Origin: Lumbricus rubellus
Taxonomy: Eukaryota > Annelida > Clitellata > Crassiclitellata > Lumbricidae
Reading direction: 5' to 3'
Assembly: GCA_945859605.1 (NCBI GenBank)
Contig: OX243816.1
Span: forward strand, 32,679,175 to 32,743,174
Length of the DNA stretch: 64,000 nucleotides
Below the pieces are notes generated by a model. It searched no databases, had not been told where the DNA came from, and was given only the letters and a program-made list of their open reading frames with translations. A program made the position numbers and the translations under genes. Shown here one piece after another: positions 62,206 to 63,060 of the stretch; position 1 is the first letter of the stretch, and each line of letters begins with the position of its first letter.

Positions 62206-63060
62206 TTTCACTATCTGTCTCTTTCTCTGCCTGTCTCCGCGAATAACAGACCAATGGCCCTGTAGCCAATCGACTACCATTCTGTAGTTCTATAGTCCTG
62301 CAGTAGAGTGACAGACGATTTTGTCCTAGAAAGTTGCATAATTAGCAGCATTTGAAGGTTTGGCCTACATCTGTTCAAACCATCAATATACGTCGATGGT
62401 TCAAACCAGTCTATTTAATTATTGAAAAAGCCTATAATAATAATGTGTAATTACCGTTTATCAACTGATGTCCACGACTGTCTGTCAGTCAATCCATGCA
62501 AATAGACGCGATGACAAACATAACCAAACATACCCGTAATAAATTATAGTCAATAACCAAAGATTAAAAGGGCCGTGATTCGTGAAAAAAGCAATTAGAT
62601 CTCTAAGCTTATGTATAAATGTCAGCACATTATATGCAGTAGTAGCAGCGGCAATCACCACCACCACCTGCCGAGAGTCATTTAACGCCGTAGGCTAAAT
62701 AATTACGTGTAGGCCTACCTTTGTTTTCCACGTCGGTCTTTGTACCCATTCTTGATACTTCAGCAACCGTTTGATGATCCAGAACCTCAGCCAGATGACG
62801 TATTTCCTCCCGAGGTACCCTGCCGCAAACCCGCTCAGGACCAGATATACACGTCCCGGAACCACACTCAGTGGTACCCGTACCTTTGCCGGTACAAGGG
62901 CACGGCTTCGCGCCAACCAATCGGGGACGCGACCCGCTGCCTCGCTGAGCAACCAAGAAGGTACAAGGAGCATCCCAGAAGCGACTATGCCCCCGGTCGC
63001 CAAAGGACCGGATATGGATGGCATGCGGCTGCTGGGAGAGGAGGATCTTGCACGGGACAT
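22927..63060 (-). CDS. Carnitine O-palmitoyltransferase 1-like (19 exons, 725 aa)
   Basis: CPT1 transfers long-chain acyl groups from CoA to carnitine at the outer mitochondrial membrane, the entry step of fatty-acid beta-oxidation. Exons in transcript order: 63060-62719, 57768-57656, 56990-56874, 55466-55390, 54948-54855, 54126-54046, 52956-52870, 37198-37083, 35453-35392, 34381-34289, 32010-31961, 28895-28811, 27678-27572, 26758-26692, 26144-26055, 25725-25655, 25160-24911, 24428-24266, 23039-22927. All junctions are GT-AG and in phase. Exon 1 holds two hydrophobic segments (about 24-41 and 68-87), as in CPT1 but not CPT2 or CrAT. Further landmarks: LPKLPVP (exon 2), NSNYY (exon 5), FNMTRVPGE (exon 7), catalytic His about 433 in NIEHS (exon 12), GRTETV (exon 17), LSTSQTP and DGYGISY (exon 18), SWRSCKETDS (exon 19). 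Vertebrate CPT1 is about 773 aa; the shorter regulatory N-terminus is the main difference. Introns carry the Polinton and other elements. Which CPT1 paralogue it is cannot be said. Confidence 0.9.
23225..23310. repeat. GGACAATTACCCC-type short repeat
   Basis: Four imperfect copies of GACAATTACCCCC lie in a row; related to the run at 1685-1765. In CPT1-like intron 18. Confidence 0.55.
23370..23635 (-). repeat. Dispersed repeat, inverted copy of the 4188/5235 family
   Basis: Two tandem segments share AAAAAAAGGTCGTCAGAAAT and CAAGATTTCGACCGGATGAC, the reverse complement of the family at 5235-5350. Confidence 0.65.
23898..24056. repeat. Near-perfect 159-bp foldback (MITE-like)
   Basis: TTAAGCCAGTG...GGGGCAGTTCATCC arms of almost 80 bp each pair with only a few mismatches around the centre GGACGTCATTATGACGTCC. 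It lies in intron 18 of the CPT1-like gene. The flanking duplication was not resolved. Confidence 0.85.
24430..24810. repeat. Degenerate GTCAACAGATGACAT tandem repeat
   Basis: About 15 imperfect units built on CAACAGATGAC or CATCAGATG spaced 15-25 bp apart. In CPT1-like intron 17, starting directly upstream of the exon 18 acceptor. Confidence 0.75.
25497..25558. repeat. (TTA)n microsatellite
   Basis: About 20 uninterrupted ATT units in CPT1-like intron 16. Confidence 0.95.
28960..29285. repeat. Degenerate GAATTAATGAAT tandem repeat
   Basis: Runs of GAATTAATGAATCAATGAAT-type units over about 320 bp in CPT1-like intron 11, just left of the Ginger-like element. Confidence 0.8.
29339..30659 (-). 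mobile_element. Ginger-like DNA transposon, internally deleted (1,321 bp)
   Basis: Begins TGTTACAGTCAATGTG and ends with the exact reverse complement, in keeping with the TGTNR termini described for Ginger elements. The inverted termini are long (over 200 bp) and contain an 83-bp subterminal unit in direct tandem (phase marks at 29521, 29604 and 29687 on the left; inverted copies at the right). The element sits in a (TA)n tract, so its target duplication cannot be read. It encodes only a truncated integrase-like protein and must depend on a full copy elsewhere. Confidence 0.75.
29559..30383 (-). pseudogene. Truncated Ginger/KRBA2-type integrase
   Basis: The conserved part is about 29715-30330. 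It has an N-terminal region, a zinc-binding HHCC-like segment with C-x2-C (residues near SLCIECAKK) and the first catalytic aspartate in QVDLIDMQ. The frame then runs into the 83-bp terminal repeat after IFRR, so the second Asp and the Glu of the DDE triad are absent. The outer ends of the frame are translated terminal repeat. A TAGGCCTA at 29984-29991 adds two codons (Arg-Pro) to a normally shorter block. Not expected to be catalytic. Confidence 0.7.
30682..31931 (+). mobile_element. mariner/Tc1-like element with long inverted repeats (1,250 bp)
   Basis: CCGGGTGGCGCATAAAAAAC at the left is mirrored at the right; the two inverted repeats are about 210 bp each (30682-30893 and about 31721-31931) and very similar. 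Both ends abut TA, the target duplication of this superfamily. The left end joins the (TA)n tract left of it, only 22 bp from the Ginger-like element. The right end stops 29 bp from the splice donor of CPT1-like exon 11. Confidence 0.88.
30973..31500 (+). pseudogene. Decayed mariner/Tc1 transposase, C-terminal half
   Basis: Fragments in frame read FQQDSAPSHR (second catalytic Asp region) and NSPDLNPM (third acidic region), typical of the mariner/Tc1 superfamily. The N-terminal DNA-binding half and the first Asp are missing. The frame is interrupted by four TAGGCCTA words (31053, 31105, 31140, 31418); omitting GGCCTA at each leaves family-like protein reading, so these are later insertions. 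Other substitutions also break the frame. Confidence 0.8.
32580..33200. repeat. Low-complexity GAT tract and pyrimidine-rich tract
   Basis: AGAAGAAGAAGG and GATGATGATG runs are followed by about 480 bp rich in CTTCCTCC and TTCTTC. In CPT1-like intron 10. No gene. Confidence 0.7.
33201..34277. repeat. 23-bp minisatellite (CCTTTCATCGTCCTTGTCCT type), about 46 units
   Basis: Unit CCTATTCCTTTCATCGTCCT plus TGT, 23 bp, repeated over 1.08 kb with single-base variants and a few spacer changes. A block of about 216 bp is duplicated in tandem (the AACTTCTATTCC spacer occurs at about 33498 and 33714), giving a higher-order repeat. Because 23 is not a multiple of three, all three plus frames stay open and cycle through the same peptide set; the long open frames here are artefacts. 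The array ends 11 bp from the exon 10 splice donor of the CPT1-like gene. Confidence 0.95.
34613..34700 (-). repeat. SINE 3'-end fragment (TATAGCGCCCCTTCAA family)
   Basis: TTTATATAGCGCCCCTTCAA followed by CACTCAGAGGCG matches the ends of the repeats at 53040 and 57831. Confidence 0.6.
35561..36529 (-). mobile_element. Non-autonomous hAT-like DNA transposon, copy 2 (inverted)
   Basis: Begins TAGGGCTGTTG, ends CAACAGCCCTA, and is flanked by a perfect 8-bp duplication GTTTTAAT (35553-35560 and 36530-36537). It is inverted relative to copy 1 at 308-1272 and of almost the same length (969 against 965 bp). It lies in intron 8 of the CPT1-like gene. Comparison with copy 1 shows a clean extra GGCCTA at 35784-35791. 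No coding capacity. Confidence 0.88.
36690..36905. repeat. Dispersed repeat of the 4188 family, diverged
   Basis: Contains AAATTTCGGGAAAG and GATTTCAACCCGATGAC with AAAAAAGTCGTC, related to the copies at 5235 and 23454. Confidence 0.5.
37801..37806. repeat. Target-site duplication of the Polinton, left (TATGAT)
   Basis: TATGAT directly precedes the left terminus AGTAGAGGCCC and is repeated exactly at 52502-52507 after the right terminus. Six bases is the duplication length typical of Polinton/Maverick integration. Confidence 0.95.
37807..38018 (+). repeat. Polinton left terminal inverted repeat
   Basis: About 212 bp matching the right terminus in reverse complement. It contains three direct copies of a 30-bp unit (GACCAGTACAGCCTTGACC core) plus a diverged fourth, then a GATGTCTGTCG block. 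Inside it an A/T-rich GTAAAAAA run extends to about 38125, and the similarity reappears at the CGGCGTATAC block just before the first small ORF. Confidence 0.92.
38145..38378 (+). CDS. Small SAP/Rho-N-like ORF inside the Polinton left end (77 aa)
   Basis: The first 35 residues (MDYSKKVTELRKIAEPSGR onward) resemble the MDYS..LKELR..RGQRGYSS block that opens the polymerase reading frame at the opposite end of the element. The block looks like a SAP- or Rho-N-type helix-extended-loop-helix nucleic-acid-binding motif. The remainder is cysteine- and arginine-rich. It probably arose when terminal inverted-repeat DNA including the start of the polymerase frame was copied to this end; it may be a relic rather than a functional gene. 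Confidence 0.45.
   Translation: MDYSKKVTELRKIAEPSGRDGYFTRRWKAAFIAKIDTHIRECCDDECPCKNPRPDRQQGPGTITVVRRRRNGNSPPV
38379..39331. other. Non-coding left arm of the Polinton with CAT/CAC repeats
   Basis: No gene seen. Between 38749 and 39010 there are (CAT)n and (CAC)n runs, with a block TCGTCTCTTCATCATCGTAG duplicated 150 bp apart (about 38749 and 38899). Confidence 0.6.
39332..40207 (-). CDS. Polinton integrase with C-terminal chromodomain (about 291 aa)
   Basis: Retroviral-type DDE integrase that inserts the element into host DNA. Catalytic residues: D21 (WAADLIDMQ), D84 (VWCDKGKEF), E113 (IVERW). The C-terminus from about 253 (IFRIEKVIRKRG...KWLGYPDSFNSW) is a chromodomain, as in Polinton and chromovirus integrases. 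The frame stays open upstream of the GTG at 40207 but has no ATG: family-like residues (NELHKP) precede it and it overlaps the end of the PLA2-like gene. The true start is therefore either lost by a small indel near 40240 or supplied by frameshifting from the upstream ORF. A two-residue insertion (VIDDIVFSKYGW against the usual VIDVFSKYGW) is also visible. Confidence 0.92.
   Translation of the reverse strand: MRNFRTRRVRVGGIDQIWAADLIDMQAFARDNDGVKFLLTVIDDIVFSKYGWIVPLHDKSGKSTADGFVKILGGGRQPVKVWCDKGKEFYNKNVKNLVELYSTENEGKSCIVERWVRSMKDKMFKYFTANSTRRYIDVLDEMVSNYNDTRHSSIKMTPAKASMKVNEKTVFMNLYGDEISEPITPKFSIGDRVRITRKKNIFDKGYIPRWTEEVFVVSQVQYTDPPTYKITDSNSEEIQGSFYEQELQKTTQEIFRIEKVIRKRGKKCLVKWLGYPDSFNSWIENEDLVTL
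40267..40791 (-). CDS. Zinc finger plus parvovirus-type PLA2-like domain protein (174 aa)
   Basis: N-terminal four-cysteine zinc site (C3, C6, C31, C34). The middle has the phospholipase A2 signature of parvoviral VP1 proteins: calcium-loop GPGT at 84-87 and catalytic-type HDLAY with H116-D117. In parvoviruses this domain opens endosomal membranes during entry; in a Polinton it may be a virion component, by inference. Its 3' end (LGLGLKKA) overlaps the open frame of the integrase. It is divergent from the ATPase gene, and the 30-bp AT-rich gap between them probably holds both promoters. Confidence 0.8.
   Translation of the reverse strand: MYCVKCKQQTQTRDVQNAVANNGRSMLRGVCVVCGKTKTQFVKAPAVAQGGDLVSSLNAATSNIKLPWAKFAGEVHLPGHQFTGPGTRLDLRLNPNETPKDWSKPINRVDSAAYIHDLAYNQHTDTASRNVADRAMINQLNNIPNPSLRERVERAIVKPILSAKTSLGLGLKKA
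40822..41610 (+). CDS. A32/FtsK-HerA-type genome-packaging ATPase (262 aa)
   Basis: Powers DNA packaging into the capsid in Polintons and related double-jelly-roll viruses. Walker A GKSACGKT at 31-38, Walker B LMIFDD with D146 and D147, then a conserved region with NCFYLAQNYF-like sequence (here DCFYLAQNYFKLPRQ) and an arginine following it. Length is normal for Polinton ATPases. First gene of the plus-strand block; the next gene starts 20 bp after its stop. Confidence 0.93.
   Translation: MEIRDMSWGTALSKRFNNPLLPKSIRGLIVGKSACGKTTLLLNLLLRPDWLDYNNLQVFGTSLFQPEYRIIKKAYEEKLPKAAIVRLFEHRDEIVGLNASPDLVMEEMAKNSEAKSDIIAKFFESADDVPDPRDLSAEKKNLMIFDDLQLEKQNKCETYYNRGRHSNVDCFYLAQNYFKLPRQTIRENANFICLFKQDLKNCNHIYNDHVSTDMSKDEFRKLCKTVWEQPHRFVVLDLTSDKYNGKYRCGLDEFYIIEDPPL
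41631..42425 (+). CDS. Penton-like minor capsid protein (264 aa)
   Basis: Matches the Polinton minor capsid (single jelly-roll, penton) type by position after the ATPase and by the N-terminal blocks FxPLLELEKNKKYEMALVALETY and CYEITDINEYIQ and the end LNLRGEELAIRYHIRE. Rich in predicted beta structure, with no membrane segment. The ATG at 41631 is chosen over upstream in-frame starts because it follows the AGTAAAAATG context seen before the other genes of the element. Role inferred from family resemblance, not from a full structural match. Confidence 0.75.
   Translation: MESSLLKQISENTEKTACNTEPKTSFSIFLSEKSTRIRTKFNPLLELEKNKKYEMALVALETYYSFPNIDATNNGFRYSPNSSTDWVNIAVPEGCYEITDINEYIQRVMKGNGHFDGVNGNYCISIAPNTNTLRSVVNIEADYMVDFTPKNSIGKVLGFNRWIYSGGYNESEDLVNIMSVSSLRVTSDIIGSSYTNGTSENVIYSFFPNVGPGYKIIEVPHNLIYLPILLSTISTMETRLTDQHGNLLNLRGEELAIRYHIREV
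42450..43046 (+). CDS. Polinton virion protein with hydrophobic segment (198 aa)
   Basis: N-terminal half has two related blocks (GTGVSIKLSHDDLNG and GTGMIIKMSKTQL). A hydrophobic, glycine-rich helix follows at about 82-125 (FIGAILPFLATAGRFLLGS). The C-terminus is glycine-rich and ends NSPFRNIPILGMIL. Position and composition resemble the small membrane-active or pVI/pX-like virion proteins of adenovirus-like elements, but I cannot name a family with certainty. Confidence 0.65.
   Translation: MSRYMGVKVNISEAQQDKIKRSLQAGTGVSIKLSHDDLNGEHVLALTQAQINKMAAAYQKGTGMIIKMSKTQLENNKKVEGGFIGAILPFLATAGRFLLGSVLPSLAQGALGGLGAAAGSKLVDKISGSGVMYVKKGDIACKIRAAGSGLYLSPWQKGASIMGTGLYMKTGSGYVSGEGLLLGPNSPFRNIPILGMIL
43062..43460 (+). 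CDS. dUTPase-fold protein, probably non-catalytic (132 aa)
   Basis: The segment from about 50 to 132 follows the trimeric dUTPase pattern: an NDITIQPKTANTLRLGLGVE beta block, a GLCLVSLRQ strand, DGVISEDVIDDI in place of the G-x-IDxDYRG motif, IQNNSDSAVTINEGD and a final strand. The key catalytic motifs are changed: no RSGLA serine motif and no tyrosine in the DYRG-like loop. It could therefore be a structural protein using the same fold. It sits among virion genes, and its stop is 27 bp before the next start. Confidence 0.6.
   Translation: MSRPIHKFGTKPTRPVEVRTQPVSVFWKITSGVTRTPVRQLGGLRWEIFAQNDITIQPKTANTLRLGLGVEMAAGLCLVSLRQAIKERRCSLLDGVISEDVIDDIIVSIQNNSDSAVTINEGDSLCCVNYQR
43490..44188 (+). CDS. 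Coiled-coil membrane protein of the Polinton (232 aa)
   Basis: Residues 34-60 form a charged coiled coil; 64-100 and 103-115 are hydrophobic and likely cross a membrane; the C-terminal half (about 120-225) is again charged and helical with a DDHISDEEYSLILSEIEKF block. The start at 43490 follows an AAATAAAAGA context. Function unknown; it may be an inner-membrane or virion-assembly protein. Confidence 0.65.
   Translation: MEYEGIKLYPNLTNITPSAPEGEIQIAAGSAQTYRLQKISEIKKEIEQERDKRAALSKKYHRSVSVIGVVDNVLMAVTMGLGISGIGVLATIIATPIAIAMEGTALGAGLLSIIGSRICKKLALKAEKHEKIKTLADAKLNTISDHISKALVDDHISDEEYSLILSEIEKFNGMKEEIKSKSKVAAAAMDEETKQSLIDRGREEVRQSFQSMFEKNTESVRKTTNVNMYEIM
44343..45245 (+). CDS. Conserved Polinton protein of unknown function (300 aa)
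   Basis: Begins MSFLKIDDPAKRNFIVEEFL. Contains a helical N-terminal region, then a globular middle with the block GGTPGLWELLTMKQP, which I recall from other metazoan Polintons, and a basic helical C-terminus. No enzyme motif seen. The start at 44343 is chosen because it follows ATTAAAAATG; the frame is open further upstream through a short AAACATGTCG-type repeat (44255-44335) that looks non-coding. Confidence 0.65.
   Translation: MSFLKIDDPAKRNFIVEEFLKSKKNIQQNFLSERLGDSGLQQELTKLYKPIVDSQSAISKEQNVLLSAIKENSVATTNALQTLPASLKVQFPQYPSIEAYSDDPTEDIRTLELGDVATKYLHQYASDRKIVDTTFGIRSKNGQFYIGDAPIFIQGDDVTVGNKTYGGTPGLWELLTMKQPNASIYDNNDRDDYAEILLASDAIRQPKNPNKPKASSSVKYREIIKPIWEKRTRNAVGKGVGDVIVISEDPNVLAKQLELRFQSFKAGNTGVRNEIVAMCDALLRQEVLSKDAYKNIMMTL
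45258..45722 (+). CDS. Basic Polinton core-like protein (154 aa)
   Basis: Arg-rich start (MQVINRRRYRKQY), a glycine and hydrophobic segment (GGSGIFDTISGFFKRL), an Ala/Lys-rich amphipathic helix (about 35-80), then a Pro/Thr linker TPAPTPTPTS and a C-terminal block ending in MSIQDLVRSLNGAGM. Composition resembles core or pVI-like proteins of adenovirus-like particles. Its position directly before the major capsid start is consistent with a virion component. Confidence 0.6.
   Translation: MQVINRRRYRKQYVIGGSGIFDTISGFFKRLVTSNAAKQLATTALSASKDVAKEIGKKAIDVGKTTAIDAGKRLVDKAVAKLFTPAPTPTPTSKKITPETIQILERLSGVGSSPNISNIPNINNLMMGDGLKKNGAMSIQDLVRSLNGAGMKVA
45757..45924 (+). pseudogene. Truncated major capsid protein gene, N-terminal remnant
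   Basis: The first about 35 codons (MQSSDILRFTEQPLSDESVE to YEPISGAYMN) match the start I know for one type of Polinton double-jelly-roll major capsid protein. The family resemblance then ends; the frame runs on for about 20 unrelated codons to a stop at 45922 and overlaps the 3' end of the fibre-like gene. A complete gene would be several hundred codons. A deletion with its junction about 45865-45884 is the simplest explanation. Confidence 0.65.
45884..46786 (-). CDS. Fibre-like protein with C1q/TNF-like head, paralogue A (300 aa)
   Basis: The N-terminal about 55 residues (MPVDKFGHTDSGSTQR then AGGVT..QVNSTFLR.DGANPATG.LNM.GH) are nearly identical to those of the adjacent gene and resemble tail-fibre shaft repeats. 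The C-terminal about 140 residues are beta-rich (TGVYRLGGFANFLIG, KLGMRVYSV) with a C1q/TNF-like jelly-roll look. The likely role is receptor attachment, with the shared N-terminus docking to the capsid, by analogy with adenovirus fibre. Confidence 0.75.
   Translation of the reverse strand: MPVDKFGHTDSGSTQRIIAGGVTLSQVNSTFLRVDGANPATGNLNMNGHHLVGLPTDYPFTGNGGDAISSAQATALVVDKTADIAPRDYVSGMRVSPGNLVRNTTSGITYRFEGTAGAITAAPALSPNWRPTTGPAICVLKEGGGGATTIVSGGAFSGTYATHGGAFGGVYLMHHQLTVVAINTDSAYTTSLGLITIPRTGVYRLGGFANFLIGNDSPGEKIIRISYVKDEIQSNELFECMAGGSTVGSRISLVLPTVAIFFNANDKLGMRVYSVISGNKPTAGRLLLRGGAGLQVEFLY
46811..47551 (-). CDS. Fibre-like protein with C1q/TNF-like head, paralogue B (246 aa)
   Basis: Same N-terminal module as the neighbouring 300-aa gene, followed by a different shaft (IDEAVSRGQVIDLL, then LTNKKYVDEQLTSKV) and a C-terminal beta-rich head (KAGYYIVSAYIEFCNNSN, VHLYKNGVSYMQI, FLDEFDYLSIHAF) typical of the C1q/TNF fold. 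The two genes lie head to tail 24 bp apart. They look like a tandem duplication in which only the head diverged or was exchanged. Confidence 0.78.
   Translation of the reverse strand: MPVDKFGHTDSGSTQRVIAGGVTESQVNSTFLRLDGANPATGDLNMSGHTIRGLPTTNTANTPEAGIDEAVSRGQVIDLLRNHDDVPTDNNHLTNKKYVDEQLTSKVATVVGPAVSAYSSTQQVILARSHTAVTFDVIRCGTAKHGIEQGIGTTSFFPSKAGYYIVSAYIEFCNNSNTTYGTVHLYKNGVSYMQIAGGVSMEGSCNHSIGSNIVFLDEFDYLSIHAFSSIATYILCRDFSAAFLRP
47574..48008 (-). CDS. Adenovirus-type maturation cysteine protease (144 aa)
   Basis: Ulp1/adenain-family protease that processes virion proteins. Catalytic residues are visible: H70 in GSHWVAF, D85 in YFDSYG, Q111 in RVQPDNE and C118 in FCGHLC. The shape agrees with Polinton PRO proteins although it is shorter than adenain (about 204 aa). 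It starts at an ATTAAAATG context. Cleavage targets would be the capsid and core genes on the other strand. Confidence 0.9.
   Translation of the reverse strand: MSYTTVKNINVEGVILPNHPLTNFELLDAAKKLNIPNFRGVFLRDELPKKPNRNECGILNLDDSNGTGSHWVAFSKNGEDKIYFDSYGLSPPTELVKYLQSPVYYNSERVQPDNEVFCGHLCLHVLKKTCKDGVSFQEVINSLH
48031..48360 (-). CDS. Tandem zinc-ribbon protein, endonuclease VII-like (109 aa)
   Basis: Two repeats, each with paired CxxC knuckles: C8/C11 with C34/C37 and C63/C66 with C89/C92. The spacing and the KxxDEFHKDNSQKSGYYPSC pattern are those of treble-clef/HNH-type recombination endonuclease VII-like proteins. Whether it cuts DNA is unclear because no complete HNH catalytic set is visible. 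Start at an AATATAAAATG context. It lies between the protease and the polymerase 3' end. Confidence 0.65.
   Translation of the reverse strand: MDAAKKVCSKCKIEKSLDEFHKDNSQKSGYYPSCKICKNAKVKELAHKYARQEIRETKDTKVCSRCKVNQNISEYVNNRFQKDGKANECKNCRHKYYLACVEARKLISL
48377..48736 (-). pseudogene. C-terminal piece of protein-primed DNA polymerase B
   Basis: This frame continues the polymerase after a frameshift at about 48745-48800. It carries thumb-domain sequence (FVGLRSKLYSYKM, KGVKKNVVKKSITHADYKDC) usual in Polinton PolB and the true C-terminus (IHTLAYGHYTLK). The methionine at 48736 is probably internal, not a start. Confidence 0.8.
48757..51210 (-). pseudogene. Protein-primed family B DNA polymerase, central and main part (817 aa)
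   Basis: Replicates the element by protein priming. From the ATG at 51210: zinc finger C75-C95; exonuclease Exo I D130/E132 (FADFESF), Exo II in FHNLKGYD (about 277-283), Exo III around YNLSDVLLLADVF; a treble-clef zinc module at 230-262 (CHICGG to HNLCNLKY); palm motif A in YLDANNLYGW (about 538-547), motif B in LMNNSVFGKT (about 683-692), motif C TDTDS (about 781-785). All catalytic residues are intact. The frame is cut off from its N-terminal part by a one-base shift near 51270 and from its C-terminal part near 48770. Unless these are sequencing errors or read through, the protein is not made whole. Confidence 0.9.
51269..52234 (-). pseudogene. N-terminal part of Polinton DNA polymerase B with SAP-like repeats (321 aa)
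   Basis: Two SAP/Rho-N-like motifs (about 23-52, LKELRQIPKQRGQRGYSS; and about 78-108, REMREIAKKRGQRGYSR) are followed by a region ending ECFKWCVTRAVNPVDKNTER, which in other Polintons runs directly into the polymerase. The frame stops after ERIN, while family-like sequence resumes in another frame and continues into the 51210 ORF. Two starts are possible, 52234 and 52177; both follow a TATAAAATG-like context. The N-terminal region would include the terminal-protein function, by analogy. Confidence 0.8.
52290..52501 (-). repeat. Polinton right terminal inverted repeat
   Basis: Mirror of 37807-38018, with the same three 30-bp direct units (GGTCAAGGCTGTACTGGTCA core) and a terminus ...GGGCCTCTACT. 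The GCGTATATAAAATG block at about 52232-52245, just inside the terminus, carries the start of the polymerase frame. Confidence 0.92.
52502..52507. repeat. Target-site duplication of the Polinton, right (TATGAT)
   Basis: Exact match to 37801-37806. Confidence 0.95.
53036..53110 (-). repeat. SINE 3'-end fragment (TATAGCGCCCCTTTAA family)
   Basis: GGAATTTGTATAGCGCCCCT followed by TTCAGAGGCGCTCCC matches the 3' part of the tRNA-derived SINE at 57831-58025. In CPT1-like intron 6. Confidence 0.65.
53160..53415. repeat. GGGTCTGAGACCCGG-rich short inverted repeats
   Basis: The words GGCTGAAAGTG, GGGTCTGAGACCCGGC and CCGGGTCTCAGCCGGGTC recur and pair with GAGACCCGGC and CACTTTCAGCCCTG near 53375-53412, so the block is bounded by inverted copies of GGGCTGAAAGTG. 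Likely a small foldback element. Confidence 0.55.
54284..54657. mobile_element. MITE-like foldback element (374 bp)
   Basis: The left end CAGGGCCATGGACCAAAA and the right end TTTTGGCCAACCCTG are imperfect inverted repeats of about 60 bp that also share CCAATATCTTGGC. No coding capacity. In intron 5 of the CPT1-like gene. Confidence 0.65.
55000..55375. repeat. (CATA)n / (TGCA)n microsatellite
   Basis: CATACATA and CATGCATA repeats. It ends within 15 bp of the exon 4 splice donor of the CPT1-like gene (55389). Long frames across it are artefacts. Confidence 0.95.
55609..56057. mobile_element. MITE-like element with CGTTTTTTAT internal repeats (449 bp)
   Basis: The ends GTATACACCATAGTTGTAAA and the reverse complement of TTTACATCTATGGTATAC form about 24-bp imperfect inverted repeats. 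The interior holds many CGTTTTTTAT-type units near both ends. In intron 3 of the CPT1-like gene. Confidence 0.6.
57134..57610. repeat. (GAT)n-rich trinucleotide tract
   Basis: Long GATGAT runs with GACGAC and GGTGGT variants. Poly-Asp, poly-Met and poly-Ser frames in it are artefacts. Directly downstream (in transcript order) of CPT1-like exon 2, in intron 2. Confidence 0.95.
57831..58025 (-). mobile_element. tRNA-derived SINE
   Basis: On the minus strand it starts GGGGCGCGGTGGTGTAGTGG (box A-like TGGTGTAGTGG), has GGTTCGAGGTTTGAATCC (box B-like) about 40 bp later, a body through GCAAGTCCTTCACTC, and a 3' part ending GAGCGCCTCTGAGTAGAG and GGGGCGCTATA. The 3' part recurs at 34613 and 53036. 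In CPT1-like intron 1. Confidence 0.8.
58089..58135. repeat. (ACATT)n microsatellite
   Basis: Nine or so ACATT units directly after the SINE. Confidence 0.9.
58954..59020. repeat. Perfect 67-bp hairpin
   Basis: GTGATAATCATTGTCGTAGG... forms 33-bp arms that are exactly complementary around a single central base. In CPT1-like intron 1. Could be a foldback or a hairpin RNA; no other evidence. Confidence 0.9.
59687..61250. mobile_element. TA-flanked element with GGGGAGACCGGGG inverted termini (1,564 bp)
   Basis: Left terminus GGGGAGACCGGGGTTATATG, right terminus the reverse complement of GGGGAGACCGGGGCTGTATG, about 25 bp with few mismatches, and TA directly outside both ends. Internal GGGGTTACATGTTAC and GTAACATATAGCCCC words repeat near both ends. 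About 470 bp of the interior is (TATG)n expansion. No transposase frame. Ends that begin with GG and close with CC next to TA make it a candidate for the source of TAGGCCTA footprints. Confidence 0.65.
60193..60660. repeat. (TATG)n microsatellite
   Basis: Long TATG tract with TGCA and TACG variants, lying inside the 59687-61250 element. Confidence 0.95.
61631..61755. repeat. Dispersed repeat, ACACCGTGATTCAAAAAA family, copy 2
   Basis: Matches 11235-11335 and 63593-63705 but contains two additional AGGCCTA-bearing segments, at 61671 and about 61705. Confidence 0.8.
61985..62050. repeat. (TTA)n microsatellite
   Basis: Over 20 ATT units. Confidence 0.95.
62144..62202. repeat. (CT)n microsatellite
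   Basis: About 28 CT dinucleotides, in CPT1-like intron 1. Confidence 0.95.
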
